This document shows, piece after piece, positions 1 through 8,374 of a DNA stretch of 64,000 nucleotides (the stretch's first letter is position 1; every line of letters starts with the position of its first letter). This DNA is from Terrisporobacter mayombei (lineage in GTDB: Bacteria > Bacillota > Clostridia > Peptostreptococcales > Peptostreptococcaceae), in contig NZ_JAHZMP010000002.1 in the NCBI RefSeq assembly GCF_020748465.1, positions 744,001 through 808,000 of the forward strand, given 5' to 3'. A model generated the notes under the pieces. That model saw only the letters and a program-made list of their open reading frames with translations. It did not search any database and was not told the origin of the DNA. A program made the position numbers and the translations under genes.

Positions 1-478
1 TATCATCTTCCAACTCTAAAATAATTTCTTCTATTTTTTCTAAATTTTCAAATTGGTTAGAAATTATAATTCTAAGAATACTAGAGTATATTATAAATAA
101 TGATAAAGTAAGATTAGATTTATAATAGAAGGTCTCACACATTAGTTGCTTTACTTCCTTATATATATCATTTTTCCTTCTAAGAACTATCAGTATGAAT
201 TTCTCAGATAAGAATATATTTATTTCCTCTAATAGAAGATCATCTTCGCATATTTGAAAATTAGCAAGAGTGAAGAATATATATTCATCAAAGATATTAA
301 CTCTTACCTTATCATCAAAAGAAAGACAATCTTTATAAACTTCATTATTTAGTCTTAAAGCGCCTTTGAAAAATTTTAACTCCCAAGGATTACATACAAT
401 AAAATGGTAGTCTTTATTAAAATTGATTTCATCTATGTTTTTAGTTACTTGCTTTGTATTTAAGTTTAATATATGCAT
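1..478 (-). CDS. CorA-like magnesium/cation transporter, N-terminal part
   Basis: The frame starts with ATG at 478, eight or so bases after an AGGAGAGA Shine-Dalgarno, and runs without a stop off the left edge, so only about 159 N-terminal residues are present. The translated segment has the alpha/beta pattern of the cytoplasmic CorA domain: a strand-rich part (DEYIFFTLANFQI), then EEINIFLSEKFILIV followed by a basic helix, which matches the 'NIFLG..FIITVH' region of CorA homologues. The membrane helices with the GMN motif would lie outside the window and cannot be checked. Known of the family: pentameric Mg2+ or Co2+ uptake. Assignment rests on pattern only; a CorA-related protein with another cation is equally possible. 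Confidence 0.6.
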   Translation of the reverse strand, partial: MHILNLNTKQVTKNIDEINFNKDYHFIVCNPWELKFFKGALRLNNEVYKDCLSFDDKVRVNIFDEYIFFTLANFQICEDDLLLEEINIFLSEKFILIVLRRKNDIYKEVKQLMCETFYYKSNLTLSLFIIYSSILRIIISNQFENLEKIEEIILELEDD

Positions 479-771
479 TTATATATTTCTCTCCTTAGTA
501 AAAATCTAAATTGTATCTATTGGTAAATTGTATTGATTATTGTTTGCTCAATTGACTTTCCTTGATAAAAAGTTTCCATAATATTATTATGTTAACTGAT
601 TTGGTGGGAATCAATATGAAAATTTCAATAACATATACTACTTATTATAGTGCTCTTTTGAGTTTAAATATACACTATAACTAGTTCATTTTATTGGAAA
701 GCAAACAATTATATTGTATAATATAACCATATTTCACAAACTTTGTGAAAAATAATAAAAAAGGAGGAAAT

Positions 772-2148
772 ATGCAAATATCAATGAAATCAAAAGATAA
801 ATATCCTATGGGCTTTTATGTATGTACTTCAGCATATGCATTAGAACGTATGGCATTTTATTCAGCTAAATGGCTAATCGCTATATTTATTGTGGCTGAA
901 GTCATAAAAGGAGGTCTAGGACTAACACCTGCTGATGGCGCAAAAATGACTGCAAATTTAGTAGCTTTTACTTATCTAACTCCTATTTTAGGTGGCTACA
1001 TTGCAGATAGGTGGATAAATCCTAGACTATGCGTTATTCTTGGAGCCTTAATTATGGGTGCTGGTTACGTGCTTGGATACCAAGCATCTGTATTGTCATC
1101 ACCAGAACTTTTAAGTGGTATGATCCTTCTTGTATCCATTGGTACTGGTTTATATAAAGGAAATATTGCTGGAATAAGTGGCAGATTATTTAAAGATAAA
1201 AGTCAACTTGACTCTGCCTTTAGTATTCAATACTCTATAGCTAATATGGGTTCATTTCTAGGAACACTTATTGTATCTTTTATAGCTTATAAAATAGGTT
1301 TTGGTAAAACATTCTTAGTATGTGCTCTGCTCTTATTACTTTCTGCTGTATGGTTTTATTTTGGAGGTAAGGCCACATTTGGAGAAATAGGTGAAAAGCC
1401 ATTTGAAGCAAACGAAAACAAAATTTATACTAAGAAGGTATCAAAAGATTATAGAACTCCTCTTACATTAGAAGATAAGAAAAAAATTGGAGCTATAGTT
1501 CTTTTTAGTGTATTCTCTGTAGTATTTTGGATTGTTTGGTATTTAACTTATATGCCAGTTCTATATCACTGGGGGCCTGATTTTGATTATGCTAATAAAG
1601 TTAATTGGGTAATAGGAAACTTTAGAGTCCCTTCTTCTTGGTTTGATTCGTTAAATTCGCTTTGTTGTATAATTTTAGGACCAGTATTAGCAGCAGTTTG
1701 GTCTAGAAATGCTAAGTCATCAAAAGGTGATATGAGTATATTTAAAAAGACTGCTATTGGAATGATGTTACTAGGATTAGCATTTATTCTTATGTGTACA
1801 GCTGAAATAGTAAGGGGTGATGGACAGGCTAGCTTAATGTGGATAATAGCAGTAGGAATATTAATTTCTATTGGAGAGATGGTATTTGCTCCACTTGGAA
1901 AGTCCTTTATAAGTAAATTTTCACCTCCTAGATTGTTAGGTCTAATGATGGGTGTATGGCCGTTGGCAAGATTTATAGCAGGAAAGACATACGGATATTT
2001 ATATGAAATGTTATCTGGGTATTCATTTGTTTATGCTTATGGTATTGTTGCTATAATAGTAATTTTATGTGGTTCAGTTATATGGGTACTAGATAAAAAA
2101 ATATCTTTATTAGAAGATTTCAAGGATGAAGCTAAGGAAATGGTATAA
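772..2148 (+). CDS. POT-family (proton-dependent oligopeptide) transporter
   Basis: A 458-residue, strongly hydrophobic protein with about 12-14 membrane helices. The first helix carries ALERMAFYS, which aligns with the POT signature ExxERFxYY, and helix 4 has GTGLYKGNI with the conserved Lys near residue 128; a Glu in ISIGEMVFAPLG (near 370) fits the conserved TM10 Glu. Family role: uptake of di- and tripeptides driven by protons. Odd point: the first Glu of ExxER, needed for proton coupling in studied members, is Tyr22 here; only Glu25 and Arg26 remain. ATG 772 is chosen over GTG 745 because AAGGAGG lies at 761-767. The gene stands alone and ends in a hairpin at 2180-2240. Substrate unknown. 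Confidence 0.85.
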   Translation: MQISMKSKDKYPMGFYVCTSAYALERMAFYSAKWLIAIFIVAEVIKGGLGLTPADGAKMTANLVAFTYLTPILGGYIADRWINPRLCVILGALIMGAGYVLGYQASVLSSPELLSGMILLVSIGTGLYKGNIAGISGRLFKDKSQLDSAFSIQYSIANMGSFLGTLIVSFIAYKIGFGKTFLVCALLLLLSAVWFYFGGKATFGEIGEKPFEANENKIYTKKVSKDYRTPLTLEDKKKIGAIVLFSVFSVVFWIVWYLTYMPVLYHWGPDFDYANKVNWVIGNFRVPSSWFDSLNSLCCIILGPVLAAVWSRNAKSSKGDMSIFKKTAIGMMLLGLAFILMCTAEIVRGDGQASLMWIIAVGILISIGEMVFAPLGKSFISKFSPPRLLGLMMGVWPLARFIAGKTYGYLYEMLSGYSFVYAYGIVAIIVILCGSVIWVLDKKISLLEDFKDEAKEMV

Positions 2149-2179
2149 ATTTATAGTATTATTTTTAAAAAAGTAAATA

Positions 2180-2240
2180 AAAGTGACTATTTTTACCTTA
2201 AAGAACAAATGTTCGAAAAAGTAAAAATAGGCACTTTTTT
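2180..2240 (+). terminator. Long hairpin after the POT gene, with GAAC-N4-GTTC loop
   Basis: AAAGTGACTATTTTTAC (2180-2196) pairs with GTAAAAATAGGCACTTT (2221-2237) with one mismatch and is followed by T residues. The loop holds a second small palindrome, GAACAAATGTTC (2203-2214). It lies between the convergent POT and GNAT genes and could terminate both. It resembles the hairpin at 21494-21552 in both arms and core. Confidence 0.8.
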
Positions 2241-2275
2241 ACATTTTAAATCCTATTGTTTAAGATAAAATGATA

Positions 2276-2824
2276 TTAAAACTTGTAAACTAATCTTTTA
2301 CAAGCAGTATTTTTTACCCTTATATCAAGTTCCATATAATAATCTTCTTCAACGAATTTATTTGTAGACCAAAAATTTTTAGCAGTATTATTTTTAGGAG
2401 AAAGTAAGATAAATTCGATATTTTCTATGCTTTTTAATATTTCAATAAAATGAATTATTAATCTGCTACCTATACCCTTACTAGTTGGATTTACAGAAAA
2501 CCACTCTATTTTAGCATAAAGTAACTTACTATCATTATATTTATTTTGAATATATTCATTAAGATCTTTACTTTTTAAATACTTAGCTTCTGTATCATAA
2601 TAGAAGGATTCTTTATCCGGGTAATACAATCTGAAATTTAAGCTTAAATCCATGCTCTTACCATAGTTATTCTTATTATAAATACTGTAATAGCCCTTCT
2701 CTTTTGAGCCTATATATACAAAGCTTGGATCTAAACGTACTATTTTTTTTACGAGTATATTTAGTTTTTCACAAATTTCTTTTATTATTTTTTCGTCCTC
2801 ATTAACTTTAGTTTTACATGGCAT
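2276..2824 (-). CDS. GNAT-like acetyltransferase
   Basis: A 182-residue protein. The C-terminal half shows the GNAT fold: strand WFSVNPTSKGIGSRLI with the acetyl-CoA pyrophosphate loop (GIGSRL, around residue 119-124), helix, strand FILLSPKN, and the closing NTAKNFWSTNKF motif. The N-terminal half has no recognisable domain and is charged. Substrate unknown. It is transcribed alone, convergent with the POT gene and divergent from the chrA pair. Start ATG at 2824 follows a GAGGTGAT Shine-Dalgarno. Confidence 0.7.
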   Translation of the reverse strand: MPCKTKVNEDEKIIKEICEKLNILVKKIVRLDPSFVYIGSKEKGYYSIYNKNNYGKSMDLSLNFRLYYPDKESFYYDTEAKYLKSKDLNEYIQNKYNDSKLLYAKIEWFSVNPTSKGIGSRLIIHFIEILKSIENIEFILLSPKNNTAKNFWSTNKFVEEDYYMELDIRVKNTACKRLVYKF

Positions 2825-3084
2825 ATAATCACCTCAAATAATTTATATTATTTTAAGTACAAAGATGAAATCATAATGTCTGTATCTAAATATATATACT
2901 TCTACATAAAACCCTTTATTCCTATATTTATTTTAATTATGCTACTCTTTTCATATAAGATTTAAACAGTTTATGATAGTGATAAGTATTTAGTTATCGG
3001 TTTTATAATTAATATGTATTTTACTCATCATTATTAGTTTTATATAATTAAGTTAATAGTAAATATGGAAAGAAGGTAAATATT

Positions 3085-3687
3085 ATGAGTGAAAAACAAT
3101 CGAAATCAGAAAGGCTTTGGATTTTATTTAAATCAATGTTTGTACTTAGTGCATGCACATTCGGCGGAGGATTTGTAATAGTATCTCTTATGAAGAAAAA
3201 GTTTGTAGAAGAGTTACAATGGCTTGAGGAAGATGAAATGCTAGATATAACAGCTATTACACAATCATCACCTGGTCCACTTCCAGTAAATGCATCAGTT
3301 ATTATAGGTTATCGTATGAACGGAGTTGTAGGTTCATTAGTTGCAATTATTGGAACAATTATTCCTCCGATGGTAATCATATCTCTTATTTCATTATTTT
3401 ATACACAGTTCAGAACTAATACATACATAGCAATTATGCTTCAAGTAATGAGGGCAGGTGTTGCGGCAGTTATATTTGATGTTGTTATAAATCTAGCTCA
3501 AAACGTATGTAAAACAAAGAGAATTATGTATATAGTTATGATGATTATATCATTTATTGCAACTTACTTCTTTGGTGTAAGCGCAATGCTTATTATATTA
3601 ACATGTTTAGCTATAGGTATAATTGATTTAATAGTTAATTTGAAAAAAGAAAAAAGGCATAATGGAGGACAAAAACAATGTTGTTAA
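3085..3687 (+). CDS. ChrA-type chromate transporter, first half-size subunit
   Basis: A 200-residue membrane protein of the CHR family. The signature FGGGFVIVSLMKKKFVEE near the N terminus and the QSSPGPLPVNASVIIGYRM motif (around residues 60-80) are the conserved CHR features. Large ChrA proteins fuse two such domains; this one is a short-chain form and is followed directly by its partner, whose ATG overlaps the last ten bases of this gene, so the two are translationally coupled and probably act as a heterodimer. Family role: chromate/sulfate antiport or related anion efflux; the natural substrate in an anaerobe is uncertain. A LysR-type gene convergent at 4280-5158 may regulate it. Confidence 0.85.
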   Translation: MSEKQSKSERLWILFKSMFVLSACTFGGGFVIVSLMKKKFVEELQWLEEDEMLDITAITQSSPGPLPVNASVIIGYRMNGVVGSLVAIIGTIIPPMVIISLISLFYTQFRTNTYIAIMLQVMRAGVAAVIFDVVINLAQNVCKTKRIMYIVMMIISFIATYFFGVSAMLIILTCLAIGIIDLIVNLKKEKRHNGGQKQCC

Positions 3688-4253
3688 TGAAATTATTTTT
3701 TAGTTTTTTACAAGTAGGATTATTCAGTGTTGGTGGTGGTTATGCAGCTATTCCACTTATTCAAGATCAAATTGTTAATGTCCATGGTCTTATGACTCTT
3801 GCTGAATTTACGGATTTGATAACTATTGCAGAAATGACACCTGGGCCAATTTCAATTAACTCTTCCACATTTGTTGGAACTAGACTTGCAGGTCCTTTTG
3901 GCGCAACTATTTGTACTCTTGGTTGTATAATACCATCATTTATAATTTGCTTAACCCTTGCACATTTTTATTATAAATATCGTAATTTTACTGGTGTTCA
4001 AACAGTGCTGTCATCACTTAGACCTGCTGTTGTAGCTTTAATAGGATCTGCTGGTGCATCTATATTATTACTAGCATTATTTAATTCAGATATAATAAGC
4101 TTAAATTTAGGCGATTTTAGAATAATTGAATTCGGACTATTTGTTGGGTGTTTATATCTGCTTAGAAAACATAAAACTAATGCTATTTCTATAATATTTG
4201 GAAGTGGTGTTGTTGGAACTGTAATGTATTTAATTCAAGGAGCAATTATATAA
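3678..4253 (+). CDS. ChrA-type chromate transporter, second half-size subunit
   Basis: A 191-residue membrane protein with the same two CHR motifs as its neighbour: FSVGGGYAAIPLIQDQIV at the N terminus and IAEMTPGPISINSSTFVG around residues 50-67. The start ATG (3678) has GGAGG seven to eight bases upstream inside the end of the first gene, and the frames overlap by ten bases. The pair is the usual heterodimeric short-chain CHR arrangement. The gene ends just before a strong palindromic terminator shared with the LysR gene. Confidence 0.85.
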   Translation: MLLMKLFFSFLQVGLFSVGGGYAAIPLIQDQIVNVHGLMTLAEFTDLITIAEMTPGPISINSSTFVGTRLAGPFGATICTLGCIIPSFIICLTLAHFYYKYRNFTGVQTVLSSLRPAVVALIGSAGASILLLALFNSDIISLNLGDFRIIEFGLFVGCLYLLRKHKTNAISIIFGSGVVGTVMYLIQGAII

Positions 4254-4259
4254 AAGTTA

Positions 4260-4295
4260 AAATAGGTATACCTAATTTTTTAGGTATACCTATTT
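4260..4295. terminator. Bidirectional terminator between chrA pair and LysR gene
   Basis: AAATAGGTATACCTA (4260-4274) and its exact complement at 4281-4295 form a 15-bp stem with a T-rich loop. It overlaps the end of the LysR frame and sits seven bases after the second chrA stop, so it can serve both convergent units. Confidence 0.85.
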
Positions 4296-5158
4296 GTGCA
4301 TATATCAATAAACTTCTTCATTTGAGGTGATATATATTTATTTTTATGATAAATTAATTTGTTTTCACGGAAAACTTTAAGATTGTCCACATTTAAAACT
4401 CTAAGCTTGCCATCTTCTATTTCTTTTTCTATTAATAGTTTTGATATTATAGCTATTCCCTTTCCATTTTTAACTAAATTTTTTATAGCTTCTGTATTTG
4501 TACATCTCCATTTTTTATTTATTTTAATTTTATTTTCTATAAGTAATTGCTCAAATTGATTTCTATTTGTACTTCCTTCTTCTCTTGATATTACATCTTG
4601 ATTGTGTAGTTCTGAGATTGATATACTCTGTCTATCCCAAAATAAATGATTTTTTCCAACTACCATTACTAACTCATCATTATGCACTGGTATTTGTATT
4701 ATTTCATCACTTTGAAGGCAACCTTCTACTATAGCTAAATCAAGCTCACTAAGACAAACTTTATTTTCAATAGTAGAGGTGTTATCTACTGTTACTCTTA
4801 CATCTATACCTGAAATCTCTTCTTCTAATTTTTCAACAATGTCTATTAACATAGTAGTTCCTATAGAAACACTTCCTCCAACTTTAATTGTCATTCTGGA
4901 TGATACATCAAACATAGCACTTTCCATATCTTCAAAGGAACTTACAATATGCCTAGCATATGATAATAGAGTTTTTCCTGCTTCTGTTATATAAAGTCTT
5001 TGAGACAATCGTTCAAATAATTTTACACCATAATATTTTTCTAATTCTGATACTGCCTGGCTTACTGCTGGCTGAGATATATAAAGTTTTTCTGCTGCTT
5101 TTCTCATAGTTTTACATTCAACTATGGTTATAAATATTCTTAAATGCCTAATTGTCAT
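4280..5158 (-). CDS. LysR-type transcriptional regulator
   Basis: A 292-residue LTTR. The N-terminal winged helix-turn-helix is clear (residues 3-60, with AAEKLYISQPAVSQAVSELE as the recognition region), followed by the linker helix and the periplasmic-binding-protein-like effector domain from about residue 88. It is convergent with the chrA pair, so it is not in the usual divergent position for an LTTR controlling its neighbour; its target and effector are unknown. Start ATG 5158 has a GAGGAG Shine-Dalgarno. Confidence 0.9.
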   Translation of the reverse strand: MTIRHLRIFITIVECKTMRKAAEKLYISQPAVSQAVSELEKYYGVKLFERLSQRLYITEAGKTLLSYARHIVSSFEDMESAMFDVSSRMTIKVGGSVSIGTTMLIDIVEKLEEEISGIDVRVTVDNTSTIENKVCLSELDLAIVEGCLQSDEIIQIPVHNDELVMVVGKNHLFWDRQSISISELHNQDVISREEGSTNRNQFEQLLIENKIKINKKWRCTNTEAIKNLVKNGKGIAIISKLLIEKEIEDGKLRVLNVDNLKVFRENKLIYHKNKYISPQMKKFIDICTNRYT

Positions 5159-5333
5159 AATATACTCCTCAATTTTTGTTGTTTTATTATAAGTATACTA
5201 TAATTATTTACTAATAAAAAAGATATATGAATTACTTTATCTAGGTATTTATAATAAACATTTTATGCTTTTTATCATATAAATATAGTACGTAGAAATT
5301 CTACTAAATATTATCAACATGGAGTGTACTATT

Positions 5334-6215
5334 ATGGACAAAAATTGTGTAAATAAGTGTAATTCTTGCAACATGTCTTCATGTCAGGAGCTAAAAGCAG
5401 ATAAAACTTGTAAAAATAAAAAAGTTTACTGCTCTGGTAAAATGGATTCTTCATCTTGCCCTATGTTTGTTGTTCCTGTAAATTGTGGAGATTTTCAAAT
5501 TTTTAATATTTTAAAATGTTCTATTGGTAAAATGGTGGGGTTAAAGTTAGAAGGTAGTGACTGTATATTAAGATTAAAAGTTTGCCAAGTTAATCAATGT
5601 GCTGTTATGGGCAAAACATGTTCTGGAAAAGGTCCTATCTATATTAAATTAAGTGCTATTCAATATGTAGATTTAGGTAAGGAAGTTTATGTTAACCCAT
5701 TATGTGGTGTTGGAGCTCAAGGTCCAGCCGGTCCAGTAGGTCCAATGGGACCAAAAGGATCAAAAGGAGAAATGGGTCCAATGGGTCCTCATGGACCAAA
5801 AGGTAATATGGGACCACAAGGTCCAGCAGGTCCAAAGGGACCAATGGGTCCAGCCGGTACTCCTGGAGCATCAAGTAAGGGGGCAAAAGGTGAAGCAGGT
5901 CCAATGGGTCCAGCAGGTCCAATGGGTCCAATGGGACCAAAAGGAGAAATGGGACCAATGGGTCCAGCAGGTGCTCCTGGAGCATCAGGTAAGGGAACAA
6001 AAGGTGAAACAGGACCAATGGGTCCAGCGGGTCCAGCAGGTTCAATGGGAGCAATGGGTCCAGCAGGTCCAGCAGGTCCAGCGGGTCCAACAGGTCCAAT
6101 GGGTCCAAAAGGAGGAATAGGACCACAAGGTCCAGCAGGTACTCCTGGAACTGTAGTTCCTACTCCAATACCTGAATATGAATATAAGAAGAAAAAATAC
6201 CAAAATAAAAATTAG
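5334..6215 (+). CDS. Collagen-like surface/exosporium protein with Cys-rich head
   Basis: A 293-residue protein in two parts. Residues 1-125 contain many cysteines in the first 40 residues, then a short beta-strand region ([13 protein letters not shown] ... [14 protein letters not shown]) that looks like a small beta barrel; an Sm-like fold is an inference. From about residue 128 there are 48 Gly-X-Y triplets rich in GPM, GPA and GPK, broken twice by two residues at matching places (after GAS), and then a short charged tail. There is no signal peptide, sorting motif or C-terminal trimer domain, unlike BclA. ATG 5334 is preferred over 5319 because GGAGTG sits seven bases upstream. Likely a spore-surface filament; a BclA-tip-like protein lies at 48158. 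Confidence 0.8.
   Translation: MDKNCVNKCNSCNMSSCQELKADKTCKNKKVYCSGKMDSSSCPMFVVPVNCGDFQIFNILKCSIGKMVGLKLEGSDCILRLKVCQVNQCAVMGKTCSGKGPIYIKLSAIQYVDLGKEVYVNPLCGVGAQGPAGPVGPMGPKGSKGEMGPMGPHGPKGNMGPQGPAGPKGPMGPAGTPGASSKGAKGEAGPMGPAGPMGPMGPKGEMGPMGPAGAPGASGKGTKGETGPMGPAGPAGSMGAMGPAGPAGPAGPTGPMGPKGGIGPQGPAGTPGTVVPTPIPEYEYKKKKYQNKN
5706..6150 (+). repeat. Gly-X-Y coding repeats
   Basis: Tandem degenerate 9-base units such as ggtccaatg and ggtccagca encode the collagen-like triplets. Two longer copies of about 120 bases (around 5845-5965 and 5965-6085) share the same order of triplets and the same two-residue break, which suggests block duplication. This makes the open frames on the other strand and in other phases here artefacts. 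Confidence 0.85.
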
Positions 6216-6250
6216 TATATAATATATTAATTTTTATTCTTAAAAAGATT

Positions 6251-6287
6251 AACAGACACCAAATACAATAATTATTTGGTGTCTGTT
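6251..6287. terminator. Hairpin between collagen-like gene and esterase
   Basis: AACAGACACCAAATA (6251-6265) pairs perfectly with 6273-6287. T-rich flanks exist on both strands, so it may serve both convergent genes. Confidence 0.75.
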
Positions 6288-6374
6288 ATATTAAATATTA
6301 AACCATCTGTTTTGTTTATAATGCATTAACACTGATTATAAGAATTTTGTTTGTTAGAAACTTAGTGTAATAAT

Positions 6375-7343
6375 TTAACTGTCTTGTTTCGCAAAATAAT
6401 TTTTAGTTGCATATTCAAAAACTCTAAGCATATCATTCATTGCTGACTTTCCTTTGTTAGATTTAGGACAAACTGTATCAAATCCATGATAACAACCTTT
6501 GTACACAGAAAAATACGTTTTTACTCCTGCTTGTCGAAGATTTTTAATGTATTGTACAGTTTCATCATGAAAAGGTTCTATTTCTCCAACAAAAGAAAAA
6601 GTAGGAGGAAGATTAGAATAATCAACTTCTCTAGCTGGAGCTGCATACTTTGGTACGTTGTTACTTTCAAATAAATCATCTAGATACAATCTCCATGCCA
6701 AATCGTTATTTATAGAATCCCATACAGGAGAATTATTATTTATAGCTGAGTATGTATTCATTTTGTCATCTAACATTGGATATAGTGGCATTTGGAAGGC
6801 AATATTCACCTCTTTAGTATCTCTTGCATAAAGACTTATTGCGGCAGTCATTCCACCTCCACAACTTTCTCCTCCAATAAACAGTTGATCATCTCTAATT
6901 CCTAACTTATTTGCATTGGCTTTCATCCAACAAAGAATATCATAACAGTCAGTAAAGGCTGCTGGATATGGTCTTACTATTGAATGAGTATAATCAGGAG
7001 CAACTATTACACAATTTGCAACAGAAGTAAAGTTTTCAAAATAATACATATTTTGTTCTGGAATACTCATGGCGTATCCTCCACCATGTATCCACAAAAG
7101 ACCTGTAGCATTTGGCTTAAAATCAATTGGTTTGTATATACACACCCTAATTATCTCACCATCTCTCTTAGTAATATACCTTTCCTCACAAATCATTTTT
7201 TTACTATCCTTGCCTTTATATAATTTTTCCACTATTTTATTATTATTTCTAAAATCTTTAGGGCTATTATAACGAACAAATTTACTCATGAGTTTACCTT
7301 TTAAACGAAGCTGTTTATCTATCATATCTGGTGTCACTCTCAT
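6375..7343 (-). CDS. HSL-family alpha/beta-hydrolase (esterase/lipase)
   Basis: A 322-residue cytoplasmic hydrolase. It has the HGGG oxyanion motif of the hormone-sensitive-lipase family at residues 86-89 and the nucleophile elbow GGESCGGG around residue 157-164 (GxSxG). The acid lies in EIEPFHDET or nearby and the catalytic His in CYHGFD near the C terminus. Family role: hydrolysis of short-chain esters, natural substrate unknown. ATG 7343 is chosen over 7361 because AAGGAGGA (7351-7358) sits seven bases upstream. Monocistronic, convergent with the collagen-like gene. Confidence 0.88.
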   Translation of the reverse strand: MRVTPDMIDKQLRLKGKLMSKFVRYNSPKDFRNNNKIVEKLYKGKDSKKMICEERYITKRDGEIIRVCIYKPIDFKPNATGLLWIHGGGYAMSIPEQNMYYFENFTSVANCVIVAPDYTHSIVRPYPAAFTDCYDILCWMKANANKLGIRDDQLFIGGESCGGGMTAAISLYARDTKEVNIAFQMPLYPMLDDKMNTYSAINNNSPVWDSINNDLAWRLYLDDLFESNNVPKYAAPAREVDYSNLPPTFSFVGEIEPFHDETVQYIKNLRQAGVKTYFSVYKGCYHGFDTVCPKSNKGKSAMNDMLRVFEYATKNYFAKQDS

Positions 7344-7466
7344 TATGAACTCCTCCTTCATGAATAATAAAAACTTTTCTAAATCTATTTTAATATTTAT
7401 TTGGTTTTATCTATTGTATGGTAAAATATGATTTATCATACTGTTTGCATAGTAAAAAGCAATTTT

Positions 7467-7497
7467 AAGGGCGTATCTTTTTTGATACGCCCTTTTT
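7467..7497. terminator. Terminator after YkgJ-like gene
   Basis: AAGGGCGTATC and GATACGCCCTT form an 11-bp GC-rich stem with T runs on both sides. It lies just below the minus-strand gene 7512-8177. Confidence 0.85.
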
Positions 7498-7511
7498 ATC
7501 TTCTTATTTTA

Positions 7512-8177
7512 CTAAATAATCCCCAATCTATTTTTTATTTCAGGTAAATATTTTAGAAATTCAAAATAAAAATCTTCTTCATTTATCTTAATACCATAAC
7601 AGCTATCTAATAAAATTTGGTTAAATTCTTCAACTTCCTTTTCATCTCTCACAAATTTCAAACGGAAAGTTAGTGCTTTAATAAATTTATACCACTCTAA
7701 GGTAAACTGTTTATTTTTATCATAATTTTCGATTCCAACCCAATTTCTTACCTTAACACCTTTCAAATCTTTTTTAGGACAATTTCCTACTTGTAAAAAG
7801 TACTTAAAGTCATTATTTTTATACACTCTTCCAAGGGGGAATAAACGACAAATATTTGGTCGTTTAGAATGAATCATACATCTACCTTCTTGGTCTAAAA
7901 AACTACAATTCTTATTTTCATCCTGCATTTTTAAATATGGTAGTAAAATTTTATTATTTTGACGAAGTTCAATTTTATCTCCCAATAATTCATTAAATTC
8001 AATACCTAAATAGTTAACCATTTCATGTACATCAAAAGGTGTAAGCACTACTAAATCTCCAACATCTTTGCAACAATCACTACATCCATTACAACCATAT
8101 GTATCTGCTTTTACCATATCTTCTATATCATATAGTTTTCCATCTGAAATTTCTTCTAATATATTTATAGATCTCAT
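7512..8177 (-). CDS. YkgJ-family cysteine-cluster protein
   Basis: A 221-residue protein with the CxxCxxCC cluster near the N terminus (CNGCSDCCKDVGDLV) and a second set of cysteines (CSFLDQEGRCMIHSKRPNICRLFPLG), the layout of the zinc/iron-chelating YkgJ family. The C-terminal 80 residues are charged and without motif. Function of the family is unsettled; a metal or Fe-S binding role is inferred from the cysteines. The Shine-Dalgarno AAGGAGTG is about 15 bases from the ATG, which is unusually far; no better in-frame start is visible. Confidence 0.8.
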   Translation of the reverse strand: MRSINILEEISDGKLYDIEDMVKADTYGCNGCSDCCKDVGDLVVLTPFDVHEMVNYLGIEFNELLGDKIELRQNNKILLPYLKMQDENKNCSFLDQEGRCMIHSKRPNICRLFPLGRVYKNNDFKYFLQVGNCPKKDLKGVKVRNWVGIENYDKNKQFTLEWYKFIKALTFRLKFVRDEKEVEEFNQILLDSCYGIKINEEDFYFEFLKYLPEIKNRLGII

Positions 8178-8374
8178 GTATTTTAATTTTCACTCCTTGT
8201 TATATCTTTAATTCTATTTTATTATACTAAAAATATTATTACAATTTAACATATTTATATATAGAAACAAAATCTACTTTTAATAGAGTTAGACTCTACG
8301 GAGCATAGATTACAAAGTGAAAAATTTTATCATATACTTGTTTTATAAGGCAGATTAAGAAATAAGGGATACAA

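Noticed and set aside
5692..6126. Open frames on the other strand and another phase across the collagen repeats
   Set aside because: They arise from the 9-base repeat units of the Gly-X-Y region and give low-complexity Leu/Asp- or Gln/Val-rich readings; no Shine-Dalgarno.
5706..6150. Regular short repeats as a possible CRISPR array
   Set aside because: The units are codon repeats in frame with a protein, with no spacers of constant length and no cas genes.
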